A stretch of 64,000 nucleotides of DNA from Rotaria sordida (Eukaryota; Rotifera; Eurotatoria; Philodinida; Philodinidae), in assembly GCA_905250125.1 (NCBI GenBank), contig CAJNOL010000575.1:58832-122831 (forward strand). The letters run 5' to 3'. Positions 26,501 through 37,433 of this stretch are shown here, in pieces. How positions within the stretch are numbered: position 1 is the stretch's first letter; each line of letters starts with the position of its first letter. Position numbers and translations under genes: made by a program. The notes beneath the pieces are model-generated. The model did not search any database. It had not been told where the DNA came from and was given only the letters and a program-made list of their open reading frames with translations.

Positions 26501-29500
26501 GCATATACATCAACTAGTACTACTCGAATTCTTATTGGTTTTACAACATTAACGAATGTCGCATTTTATTTACCTATTGGTGATCCAAATGCTAATTATG
26601 CACTTCAATTAACAGCTGAAATTCGTGATGTTTATGGAGCTATTAATTCTTCTAATTTTTCAACTTTGACTGTAAGAATTTCAATATCTTTCTTTTTTTA
26701 TCGTTTTAATGTAAAAATAATCTATTTGGTAAGGTCATACCGGATAATGGATCATTAACAAGTTTTATTGAATTAACACAACAATCATCAACACAAAGTC
26801 GTGCTAATAATCCAATTGAAAGACTTCTTTATGCTGGTGATCAAAATACGGCTAGTCAATTAGTTTTATCTTTATCACAAACACTTAATTCAATAAGTTC
26901 AAATATACGAGAAAATGCTGCATCAGGTTTAGAAAAATCAAAATTTTTCACAAGATTTTTTTATTTTATATTTCGTTTGTAATAGGAAATATACCAGCAC
27001 AAAATCTTTATGTAGCCGGTTTATCTGCATCAGCTTCAGTTAGTTCAAAAAAAAAACCTAATTGAATCATTTCATTTTCTTTTCAACATATTTATAATAT
27101 TTTCTATAGAGTTATCCAACAACAAATACATCAGCAGATACAAGTGAAGCAATAGCATCCTATACAGCTGCTCTAAATGCTGAAGCCAACGTTCGAGATT
27201 ATGCTATACAATTTATAAATAATTTACCAATAACAACTATTGATAGTGTTAAACTTCAAGCATCAACAATGAATTATCTAACTACAGCAACATCAGCATT
27301 AACACGACAAGCAGTCGTATGTTTATTTTTTCTATTATTTTATAAAAAGAACTTTTTACTCGTTTTGTTTTTTTACTAAATAAATAGACGTCTGCTCAAT
27401 CAAAAGCTAATGATTTAATTAATGCATTAAATGAAATGGTTGATACCATATCTTATGAAGATGTACAAATGGCAGTTGAATCTATTGTTCAATTAGCAAG
27501 TAATATTCTTGTAGCTGTTAATACACCATTAATGGAACGTGGAACTGTTCTTAATTTGGATTATGATCGTTCAAATATGTTACCTCCAGACTATGAAACT
27601 GATATTGAATCTGTTTGGTCAAATCCAAATTTATTTGCTGACGGAGATGATTTTTCATGGGAAACAATACAAAAAAATCGAAATTTGTATTATCAACAAC
27701 AAGATTCGAATGGAGTTGTTGAACAAATTGACGGTATACTATCAAAAGCTATTAATGTTCTTAGTTATCATATAAATGTTGGACAAACGAATGTCATAAA
27801 TACAGATTCAATATCGATGAAGACTGAAAAACAACGATTGGACAAATTAAATTCTTTAACTATTTCACAAGCTGCTGGTACTCAAATTAACTTACCAGCA
27901 TTATCCTACTGTAGTTTATTACTTCAAAATGAATCCTGTTCAAATAGTACTCCAATTACAATTAATGTAACATAATATATATATATATATATAAATTTTT
28001 CTTCTATTGAATTTATGCATTTTGTTTTTCAGTCTGTTGTTTTACCTTTAGCAACAGCTGGTTATAATGGTCGTACAGAAACAAATACAAATATGTCTCG
28101 AAGTGTATCATTAAGTTTATTCGATTCAAGCGGAGCAACAATACCACTTACAAATCTTCCAACACCAATTGAAATCATAATTCCACGTGATCCAAATTTA
28201 CTTTTACCATCAATGACATTACAAAATATTACTGCACAAACAACATTATCAAAAGGAAATAATAATCGGCAATTTTCAATTTATTATATTAATGTTACAA
28301 GTTCAACAAAAAATTTAACTTTATCAGCAACATTTGAATTTAAATCCGATAATTTATTACTTGGTTATATTGTTGTTTTTCGTTTTGATGCTGTTCCAAT
28401 ACTTAATAGTACAATGAATCAAACAGATGGATATCGAATTTTTTGTCCAACAGGTAAATAAAAATACTTTTTTTTATTATTTCAATAAATTTCTTCTCAT
28501 TATTTTGTTTTTTTTTTCATTAGCTCAAATTTTGACAACTAATGATGGTTATATATATTCATATTTTCTTGATAATACTCGAACGATTAATCATGAATAT
28601 GTTATATTTGGTATTCGTGAATTAGATTCAACAGAATATGATATATATTGTTCAAATAATATAAGTCTATCAAGTTCAATATTACCAATAACGGATGCAG
28701 CAGTTAATTTTACATCAAATTATTATATACGTGCATATACATCAGCTTGTTATTATCTTGATGAAAATTCTTATTGGCAAACAAAAGATATGGTGGTAAG
28801 TTTATAATTTCTTTTATGGAACTCATATATATGTTCGAAGAAAGCAGTGAATATAAGTTTAAATCAAAGTTTTTGCGGCTCCTTCTTCCTACGTACTGGC
28901 AACGAGATGGACGGTAAACGATCATTGGATATATTTTCATAGCAGCCGAAGACAACAGGGATTAGATTCCTTTTTCAGCTTACGAGGGAATCTTTTCGAC
29001 TGCTTCCTTTCGATTTTGATGATTTTTTTGCCTATAAAAACTACATGGTGTTCTAATAAAAACCCTAAAATGATTTGAGTTCCTATTAAGATTTAGCTAA
29101 ACCATCAAATTTTTAATATGACTATTTTCTAGAGATCCCAGGTTTTCAGAAAACTCATACTTTTGTATTTTGACTTAAAACATTACGCATATAGACAAAG
29201 ACAAATTCCATAAAAAGAATTCACAAGTTTTGAACAAACTCTCTTCGAAATATGAGACTTTTAAGATATAAACCTTTTTCCATAGATATTGTATACCACA
29301 TATATTTTTTGAAAGCTTCATACTTCGAGCAGACTTTGTTCAAAATTTCTGAATTTTTTAGGGAAGTTAGTCTAGTTGACCTCTATATATATACAAAGTT
29401 TCAGATCAAAATTGGAAAATACGAATTTTCCGAAAACTTGGAATCTCTAGAAAATAGACATACTAAAAATTCGATAGTTAAGTCAAATATAAATAAGAAC

Positions 29501-32500
29501 CCAAATCCTTTTAGAGTTTTTATTAGAAGACTATATAGTATCTATAGACAAAAAAATCATTGAAATCGGAAGAATACAACTGAAAAACGGTTCCCTCGTT
29601 AGACTATTTTAAAAAACTTCGGAGTTCTTCTCGAAATTCGAATGGCTGAAAGACGTCTGTGAATGTTCTAAATAGTGTAGTTTCCGATTTTCATGCAGAT
29701 GAACATTTATATTCAAGAGGTCAAGGATGATAGATTGTGATGCATCGATTTGCTACAGTTATCATAAGGTCAACATAAAAATCATGAACTGACCGAACTA
29801 TACCTTCGAAAAATAGTCAATGTCAGTATTTCTGAGCTTACCGAGATATAAAATAGTACGTTGAGACTTACTGTACATATAATGGATATGTACAATAAGT
29901 TGATGCGCCAGTTAAACCAATAATATAGGCCACCAGTCAAAAGCTTCTGTTCGAGATGTAAAAATAAATAAGACAGATCGTTTCTCGGGCGATCAATTAT
30001 TCTTGGAAAACAACTATAGTCTACTAGAGATTTTTGCACTTAATGTATTTTTGTATTAGTAAAATGCAACTAAAGAACATATGTGAATCCCAGATTTTAG
30101 TCTCAAAAAGATTGCGCTAACAAGTTTGTTTTTGTTTCGAAATTCAAACATTTTACGTAAGCAAAAACAAATCAAATGTTTGTCTTAGGTTGGTCCACAA
30201 ACTACTTCTGGTCAAACACAATGTTATACAAATCATTTAACAACATTTGCAGGTGGATGGATTGTTTTACCAGCACCAATTAATTGGAATTATGTATTTG
30301 CTAATGCTGATTTTTCAAAAAATAAAACAATTTACTTAACAATGATACTTATAGCAGTATTTTATATTCTAATTATGATTTATGCTCGATATAAAGATAA
30401 AAAAGATGTTGAAAAAGTAAGAAAAAAAAATATTGAATTTATTCTAGAAAATATTTTTCTTTTTAGCTTGGTGTTACTCCATTACCAGATAATCTTATAA
30501 GTGATAAATATTATTATCAAATTATTGTATTTACTGGTTTTAGAAAAGATGCTGGAACAAATTCAAAAGTGAATAATCTATTTCTCTCTCTCTCTCTCTC
30601 TTTTTCTTCCAGCATTGAAACAAAAAAACAAATGAATGTTTGTTTTTTCTTTTTAAATAAAGGTTCATTTTGTTATTTCTGGTGATGATGAAACAGGTGT
30701 ACGTACGTTTGAAGATCCACATAGAAAAATTTTACAACGTGGTAGTATTGATTCATTTATTATGGCTGTACCAAAGTAAATTAGATTAATATTCAAACGA
30801 AAAAAAAAAAATAGATATAAATTTCTTAATTTTATTTTTTAGATCACTTGGTCAACTTAATTATATGCGTGTTTGGCATGATAATTCAGGTTCAAGAAAT
30901 GGAGCATCATGGTTTCTTAAATATATTATTGTACGAGATTTACAAACAATGGAAAAAAATCATTTTATTTGTCAACAATGGTTTGCTGTAGAAAAAGATG
31001 ATGGAGCGGTAAAATTCATTGAAGAAAAAATTTAATTCTAAGAAATTTTTCTTTATAAATATGAATATGTTTAGATTGATCGTTTGATACCTGTAGCTGG
31101 TGACGCACAAAAAAAAGAATTTGCTTATTTATTATCGAAAAAGACATATCATTCAATGTCCGATGGTCATCTTTGGTTTTCAGTTTTTTCAAGACCACCA
31201 TCAACACGATTTACACGTACTCAACGTTGTACATGCTGTTTTGTGTTACTCTTGATGTCAATGTAAGTTATAGATTTTATTTTTCAATGACAATGATATT
31301 GAAGGAAATGAATATTTAGACATCCACTCTCTAGGACATTTGCTTAGTATTGATTGTAAATTTTATATGAATAGCTTCAATTGACATCATCAGTAAATTA
31401 TCTTTCTAAAACTAAAATGAAATACTAAAATGATAAATCGAACAAATCGTTGATGATGTCTTATCTTATAAGATTATACACATCTAACTATTATTTTGAT
31501 ATTTTCATTTAGGCTTATGAATATAATGTATTATGATCGAAATACAGCAGCAAAATCTAAAACAGTTGGTGGAATCACTATGGGACCATTTTATATTTCA
31601 CCAGAACAGGTTAGATTCTTTTTTTTTGAAATATTTTATTCAAATGAAAAAATAAATTCTTTATTATTTCTATATTTAGATTGCAATTGGTGTTATTGTT
31701 GAATTAATTTGTTTCTTACCAAGTACAATTTTAGTTGAAATGTTTCGTCGTTTACGTCCACGTCGTCGTCTTGTATCACCTGTACGTAAAGCACTTCAAC
31801 GAATGCAAAATGAACATCAAGAAAAACAAAAACAAGCTGCACTTAGTGATATACATCCACAATTAACTAAGTAAGATAAATTTGAATTATGAATTCACTT
31901 TATATATTTCTCTTCTTATATATTTTAGTTATATTATTAATCCAGATCCAATTCTATCAAGAAATGAACTTGATAGAATGCGAAATACATTAGCATCACC
32001 TTTACCCAATAAACAAATAAATCAACAAGAATTTCAATTAAAGAAAAAAAAAAAGAAATTAACTTTACCATGGTGGTTTATATTTATTGCTTATGGTTTA
32101 TCATTTCTTGTTGTTAGTGTATCAATATTATTTATTATTGCACGTGGTATTGAATTTGGTGATTTAAAGACACGTCAATGGCTTACATCATCTATAACTG
32201 GATTTTTTTCATCAATATTTTTGACACAACCAATTAAAGTAATATAGAAATTAAATATTCCTTCTTTTTTTATTTTTGTTTTTTTTTTCTTTTAGGTTAT
32301 ATTTTTGGCAATATTTTTTGCATTATTTATTCGTCGTGATGATGATGATAATATAATTGATAGTGACAATGATGATATATTTCTTGATGGTGATGAAGAA
32401 TATTTACATGCATTAGATGATAGATCTTTATTAACATTTCGATCAAAATCTGGACATATACCATTAACACAAGGTGAATTAGCTGATGCACGTCATAAAC

Positions 32501-35302
32501 GTTTAAATGAAATTAAAATGTGGGCAATTATAAGAGAATTATTAGCATATTCATCGTTTTTATGGATACTTTATGTTGTTAGTTATTCAAATCGTGATCC
32601 TAATGCATTTTATCTTATGAAACATTTAAGAGCAGATTTGCTTGATGTAAATAGTGCAACAAATGATTTTACAAAGGTAAATATTTTTTTTTTTTAAATT
32701 TATTTGAATATTCAGTAAGCAATATTAATTTCTGAAGGATACGTAATAGAAATTAGAACTCAAATCAGAAATAATGATGAATATTATAATATTATTGATT
32801 TTATTGTTGACAAAAGAACCATCCGAAAGTAATAGTCGTCATTTCAGCTCATTATTAGGCCTACGAAGGTGCCTTGGTGAGACTAGAAAAAAGTGGCATA
32901 GCCAGGGATTTTTTATTTGTGGGCTATAGTCCATCACTGGATACGTCATTGTTAGCAAGTCATTCAATCGATATATACTCAAAATTTTATATCGAAATTC
33001 TATTTTTTTGATTTTTTCATATATGTCTAAAGCTGAGTTGAAAATTTCCCTAGAGAAAAATGCCAATAAGTTTCTATTGATATCGAATAAGTTCGAGATA
33101 GATCGCAATTCATTTAAATCTAAATTATACTAATCATTTTTTAATTTTGTTTTTCATTCGATTTGTATCTATTGATGTATTTCTTGCATTTTAGATTTAT
33201 AATGTCGATCAATATTGGAATTGGTTAAGTACATCATTCGTACCACATATTCGAGCTTCTAAATGGTATAATGATGCGCCACCAATTAACCTAACAGGTA
33301 AATAGATCATTAATATTATTTCATTAATTACTTGTTTTTTTTTAAGGTTATATTAATGATAAAACAAATCGTATTCTTGGTTGGACAACAATGCGTCAAC
33401 TACGTGTGAAACCTCGTATGTATTTAAATTTTTTTCTTTTTGTTTTTTTGTTATATTTGTAAATTAAATCTATTTTAGATTCATGTACAGTTGTTTCATC
33501 ATTTCAAAATATAACTACATCATGTGAAGCAGGATATAATATATTTAATGAAGAACAACATTCATTTAATCCTGGTTGGACATCAATTTATGATCCAACT
33601 ATTGGTCATATTGGAAATTATTCATTAGCAATAAATAAAGCATTTATGTTTAATAAAAGTGAATCACTTGATACATATACATATGTTGGTGAACATGCAA
33701 CATATGGTGGAGGTGGTTATGTATATGAATTTCGTGGAAGAATGTCTGAAATGTTAGCAAATATATCATTATTACGACAATTATCATGGATTGATATGCA
33801 AACACGAGCAGTTATTATACAAATGAGTTTATATAATCCTAATGTAAATTTATTTGTATTTGTTACTATACTTGCTGAATTTTTACCAACAGGTGGTATT
33901 TATCCATCAGCACGTGTTGAACCAATATCATTATTAAATTACTATCAAGGTATAAATAATTATGACAAATAGGAAAAAAAAAAGATTATAAGATCAAAAA
34001 ATTCTTTTTTTTTTTTTTTTTTTTTATTAAGGTTTTGGTTTATTTAAATTAATTTGTGCAATTGTTTATATGATATTTATAATTTATTATATGCAACGTG
34101 AAATTCGTTCTATATTCAAACGTCGTAAGCAATATTTTCGTGATATATGGTCATATACAGAAATTGGTTTAATAGCATGTTCATGGACTGGTTTAGTTAT
34201 TTATATATGGCGTATACGTGAAGGTAATCGTATTAGTACTTTATTTAAACAAACAAATGGTTATGCATATATTAATTTACAATTAGCATCATATGTTAAT
34301 GATATATTAACATTTTTATTAGGGTTTTGTTGTTTTTTTGGTACAGTTAAATTTTTACGTTTATTAAGATTTAATCAACGTATGTCAATGTTAGCATCAA
34401 CATTAGTTTATGCAGCTAAAGATTTAATATCATTTTCAGTGATGTTTTCAATTATTTATTTGGGTTATTTAGCATTATTTTTTCTTTTATTTCATTCAAA
34501 AATTTGGGCATGTTCAACACCTTTAAGTACAGCACAAATGTTATTTGAAATGATGTTATTAAAATTTGATGTTTCGGATTTATATGCAGCTAATATTTTT
34601 CTTGGACCATTCTGTTTTACATTATTTGTAATATTTGTAGTTTTTATTTGTATGAATATGGTATGTATAATATAGAGATGAGATTTGATTTAGATTAAAT
34701 CAAATCAAAGTTAATATGTGAGATATAACAAACTGAATTGATCTCATCTTTGATATAAAACGAAGAAAAGAAATGAAAATGAAATTCTTTTTTTTTTTTT
34801 TTGTTTGCATTTTAGTTTATTTCAATTATATCAGATTCATTTCGAATTGTTCGACATAATATGTCATTACAAAATAGTGAACATGAAATTATTGAGTTTA
34901 TGACTAATCAATTTAAGAAATGGACAGGTAAAGATATGCATTATTAAAATATATGATTTCATTTCTTTTTTAATTTCTTTTTTTAGGTATTGGTAGACCT
35001 AAAGAATTAGATCGTCTTCATTTAAATCCATTTGATGGTACTCGTGTTCATTATCATGATCCAATAACATCATTTCCTAATAAAATGGATGAACTAATAA
35101 TTGCATTGAATAAAGTAAAAAAAAAAAATTTATTTTTTTGTTTCTGATTAATTTGATTTTTATATTTAATATTTCTTAGATTTACATGGATACAAAACGT
35201 AATGATACGTTAATATTTCGTCCAATTGATAATAATACATCAGAAATAATTGAAAAAACAAATGTTATATCAGATAAAACTGATAAAAAATTCAAAGACT
35301 AA
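14595..35302 (+). CDS. Giant polycystin-1-like receptor/channel (WSC-PKD-REJ-GAIN/GPS-PLAT-TRPP)
   Basis: A membrane mechanosensor-type polycystin of 3659 aa. Forty-one exons: 14595-14630, 14688-14733, 14807-15105, 15166-15411, 17169-17361, 17415-17593, 17668-18331, 18413-18807, 19551-20448, 20527-20763, 22350-22547, 22604-22990, 23054-23223, 23291-24208, 24288-24414, 24909-25101, 25151-25371, 25450-25716, 26502-26671, 26734-26926, 26986-27038, 27110-27316, 27388-27966, 28033-28453, 28524-28795, 30189-30416, 30467-30568, 30663-30775, 30843-31008, 31075-31262, 31513-31609, 31680-31870, 31929-32238, 32296-32676, 33195-33297, 33347-33415, 33479-33949, 34032-34660, 34816-34927, 34987-35114, 35180-35302. 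Exon 1-2 give a signal peptide. WSC about 29-118; PKD folds at about 128-209 (DFGDG) and further ones to about 1320; REJ-like about 1620-1950; GPS at 2524-2545 with the HLT cleavage triad; TM1; PLAT about 2610-2740; then the remaining membrane helices, the polycystin extracellular domain and the channel core about 3330-3560. The whole chain is in frame. Human PC1 is 4303 aa. Confidence 0.9.
14807..15105 (+). other. WSC domain exon of the polycystin
   Basis: This exon encodes residues 28-127 and a complete WSC cysteine-rich carbohydrate-binding fold. The pattern opens with LGCGSITRPSRIYPY. It continues with CMQACSAAGYAYASV, LCFCGS, a central cysteine pair and closes with YCGDNYYELVY. The eight-cysteine spacing and the C-x-C-G motif are typical of WSC modules, as in human PC1 just before its first PKD repeat. 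Confidence 0.85.
15412..17168 (+). other. Long polycystin intron 4 (1.76 kb)
   Basis: The intron splits the first PKD module region from the next extracellular segment. It contains a long inverted repeat at about 16255-16770, annotated separately. A short segment near 16025-16065 resembles the reverse complement of about 24495-24535 in another polycystin intron. No coding content was seen. Confidence 0.7.
16255..16770. repeat. Imperfect long inverted repeat inside polycystin intron 4
   Basis: The left arm at about 16258-16432 pairs with the right arm at about 16583-16767. Matching landmarks are TGTTTTCAACTGATCAAT (16266 on) against ATTGACCAGTTGAAAACG (16747 on), AGATCTTCATATG-type blocks with the following GGTTTT, and TAGAGCATAT (16411) against TATGCTCTCT (16591). 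The loop is about 150 bp. Arms differ by scattered substitutions and small indels. This looks like a fold-back or MITE-type element; no target duplication was identified. Confidence 0.7.
18885..19210 (+). repeat. Dispersed repeat copy B in polycystin intron 8
   Basis: This block lies in the 743-bp intron 18808-19550. It is the partner of the block at 2090-2420 in opposite orientation. Landmarks are GCGACAGACTCAATAGCTCG (18935 on), TAACTAGCTGTAACTCTAAA and GTATATCACAACGTATAATC. Base composition is less AT-rich than the flanking intron, as in copy A. The element type is unknown. Confidence 0.65.
20764..22349 (+). other. Long polycystin intron 10 (1.59 kb)
   Basis: A non-coding intron between two PKD-type exons. 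It contains two direct copies of a GAAAGAAAGTTGTTC motif (about 21208 and 21418) and of TCGGAACTAAAAA (about 21437 and 21970). These may be traces of an old insertion, but no terminal repeats could be drawn around them. Confidence 0.45.
24415..24908 (+). other. Polycystin intron 15 with a short repeat-like segment
   Basis: A non-coding 494-bp intron. The segment around 24495-24535, read in reverse complement, contains GTTAGGATAGACTC followed by ACAGATT. It resembles the segment near 16035 in intron 4. Otherwise it is AT-rich with homopolymer runs. Confidence 0.4.
28975..29605. repeat. Long inverted repeat (hairpin element) in polycystin intron 25
   Basis: The arms at about 28975-29262 and 29312-29605 are reverse complements over nearly their whole length, with a loop of only about 50 bp. 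Landmark pairs are ACGAGGGAA (28982) with TTCCCTCGT (29591), GATGATTTTTTTGCCTATA (29018 on) with TATAGACAAAAAAATCATT, and TATTTTCTAGAGAT-CCA with its mirror at about 29440-29460. An open frame at 29252-29563 is an accident of the right arm. It lies in the 1.39-kb intron 28796-30188, just upstream of the GPS exon. Confidence 0.85.
30189..30416 (+). other. GPS motif and first transmembrane helix exon of the polycystin
   Basis: This exon encodes residues 2524-2599. It carries the GPS end of the GAIN domain: C2535-Y-T-N-H2539-L2540-T2541, followed by TFAGG. The H-L/S-T triad is the autoproteolysis site in GAIN domains, with cleavage between Leu and Thr. A linker of about 25 residues leads to one hydrophobic helix and a basic charged stop (YARYKDKKDVEK). 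This fits the start of the polycystin membrane region immediately before the PLAT domain. Confidence 0.85.
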
Positions 35303-37433
35303 ATAAATTATCAAATTTGATGTTTTCTATTGTCTGTATACGTGATTATTATTATTCTTATTATTATTACTGTTGTGATATTTGTATTGTGCCTGGAAAA
35401 TTTTTATTTTTCTCATCAGTGTTAAGTGTTCTATGAGAAAGTTCAGTCGTATAAACAGATGTGTATAAAGAGAAAGAATAATCTCGAGTGATTAATAACT
35501 TATGAATTCTATTCAGCTGTATTTCTTTCTTTTTTGGTAAATTTAAAAACCAATATTATGTCGCCTAAGCGAAAGAAAAATAAAACTTATTTTTTGGAAT
35601 AAAAAACTTCCAGATTGACGAATACGAAGTTTCTATATGCCTGTCAACGATCGTATTTTACCGTTTCAAATAGTTTAGTATTACGATCATATATCTTTAT
35701 GACCGTATATAGATCAATATGATTATATACGGAGAAAAGTAGAGACTGTATATGCAGCTTCCGTATACGACGAGAGTAAACGAGTGGTTTTTTTTCTCCG
35801 TAAATCATCGTATTTCTCCGTTATATGACCGTAATACTGAACTATGTATATCATCGTACTTATTACTGTACGTTTGTTTATGACCGTGCCTGTTTGATTT
35901 GAGCTCTGTTAGTAGATGTCTATCAAAGGTTGTCATCAATAGAAATTATATGAAAAGATAAGAGCAATCAATGAATTTTGTTATTTTTATTGAAACTTAT
36001 TCATATAGATGGAGATGACATAATGCAAAATATAAATATTGATTTGCATTTTGAAGAGAAATTTGTAAAAAAAAAAAACAAAAATATATGAATACTGATC
36101 TATAATGAAATCTTTGTTTTATTAAAGTAAAACAAATGTTAATCAACTGAGAATGTTTTTTGGCTCATCATTATCTTTATTATGAGTGCATATGAACAGT
36201 TCATGAAATTTATAATTACGAAAATTCAATTGTTATTATAATCGTAATTCTGAAGATAATTTTATTCATCATTATAATAATGATCGAAAATAATAAGTTC
36301 TTTTTTTGTAGAAAAAATGCAAAGAGCACTTATTCTCATCAATTCTCATCAATTATCGATTGTAAAAATTATTAATGAATAAATAATGATAATAATTTTA
36401 TCAATGAAATATTTTCTAACATATTATTATTGTAATTAAAAGATATGAATTATATTTAAAGAGAATGTCTTTAAACACTATATTTATTCCATAGGAAAAT
36501 GTATCTTCATGACATACATCAATGTTGAATCTTTTCTTTTTTATTTTTACTACAATTATCTACTTCTGGAAATATAATGAATATAAAAGAGTATAATTAT
36601 CTTCTTGAATAAATACTAAGATCAGATAGTATAGTAGTCATTGATCAAAGTAATGAATAGCTTGGCTACTATTATTACAAAGCATCATAAAATAAAAGAC
36701 ATATGATTGACAAGAAAAAGAAAGGTCAGCTCTAGTATGTAGTAATGAAACAGTTTGTGGAATAATTAAAAAAACGTTGTCTGTTGTTCACGTTGGTGCA
36801 AGTTACCTCCTACTATTATATCCAATCAGACAAAACGAAAGAATTTTCTTGATCCATTTAACATGACCGAGTGTCCTTTTTCAACGTACTATTGACCGAT
36901 GGACGGTAAAACATCTGTTACTTCTACGACTAATTAGCTATAGTTCAATGGATTGTACTATATGCGACATCTATTCTTCTATTATAGTTATTTCAATTAT
37001 TTTGAACTATATAAAATTATAAAACTATTTTCTGAAAATTTAAATCATTCGAAAACATCTTTATTTTCTTTTATATTATTTATTTTTCCCTTATAATTAT
37101 AATAAAAGATAACTGTTTATACTAATTAAGAAGGTTCAATTGTCTCTATTATGGCTATAGGTAATCTATTGTTTTTTTTTTCTATGTCAAATAATCAATT
37201 GATCATCTTCTTCGAACTTCTCTATCAACATCTAAAGATTAAATCATTCAATAATTTCCTAAATTACTTTTGCATGTATATTGATTTATTTGAAATAGAT
37301 ATATTTATAATGACAGCCCCTAGAGAACAAAAAAGAAAAATAGAACGGAAACATAACGCATGTGATTTATTAAACTTTTTCTTTTTTTCATTGCAGATCA
37401 TTTGTTTAGTACTACAACAGATTCTTCTTCATT
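35303..37433. other. Spacer between polycystin and Jupiter-homolog genes
   Basis: A 2.1-kb AT-rich spacer with an imperfect palindromic element at about 35650-35880, listed separately. A CCAAT-type sequence (ATCCAATCAG) lies at about 36818-36827. It could be promoter-related, but it is some 600 bp upstream of the next start codon. The open frame at 37151-37450 overlaps the true start of the next gene in another frame and is not supported. Confidence 0.5.
35650..35880. repeat. Imperfect palindromic MITE-like element
   Basis: ATAGTTTAGTATTACGATCATAT (about 35670 on) is mirrored by ATATGACCGTAATACTGAACTAT (about 35823 on). TATATACGGAGAAAA on the left is mirrored by TTTTCTCCGTAAAT on the right. 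Several further CGTA-containing motifs (ACCGTA, CCGTAT, TCCGTA) recur on both strands. The overall arrangement is a degenerate hairpin of about 230 bp lying 350 bp after the polycystin stop. No target duplication was defined. Confidence 0.6.

Noticed and set aside
29252..29563. 103-codon open frame on the plus strand
   Set aside because: It lies mainly in the right arm of the intronic inverted repeat and has no family similarity.
32895..32912. GGCATAGCCAGGG sequence resembling a hAT terminus in a polycystin intron
   Set aside because: Only one end is visible and no flanking duplication was found.
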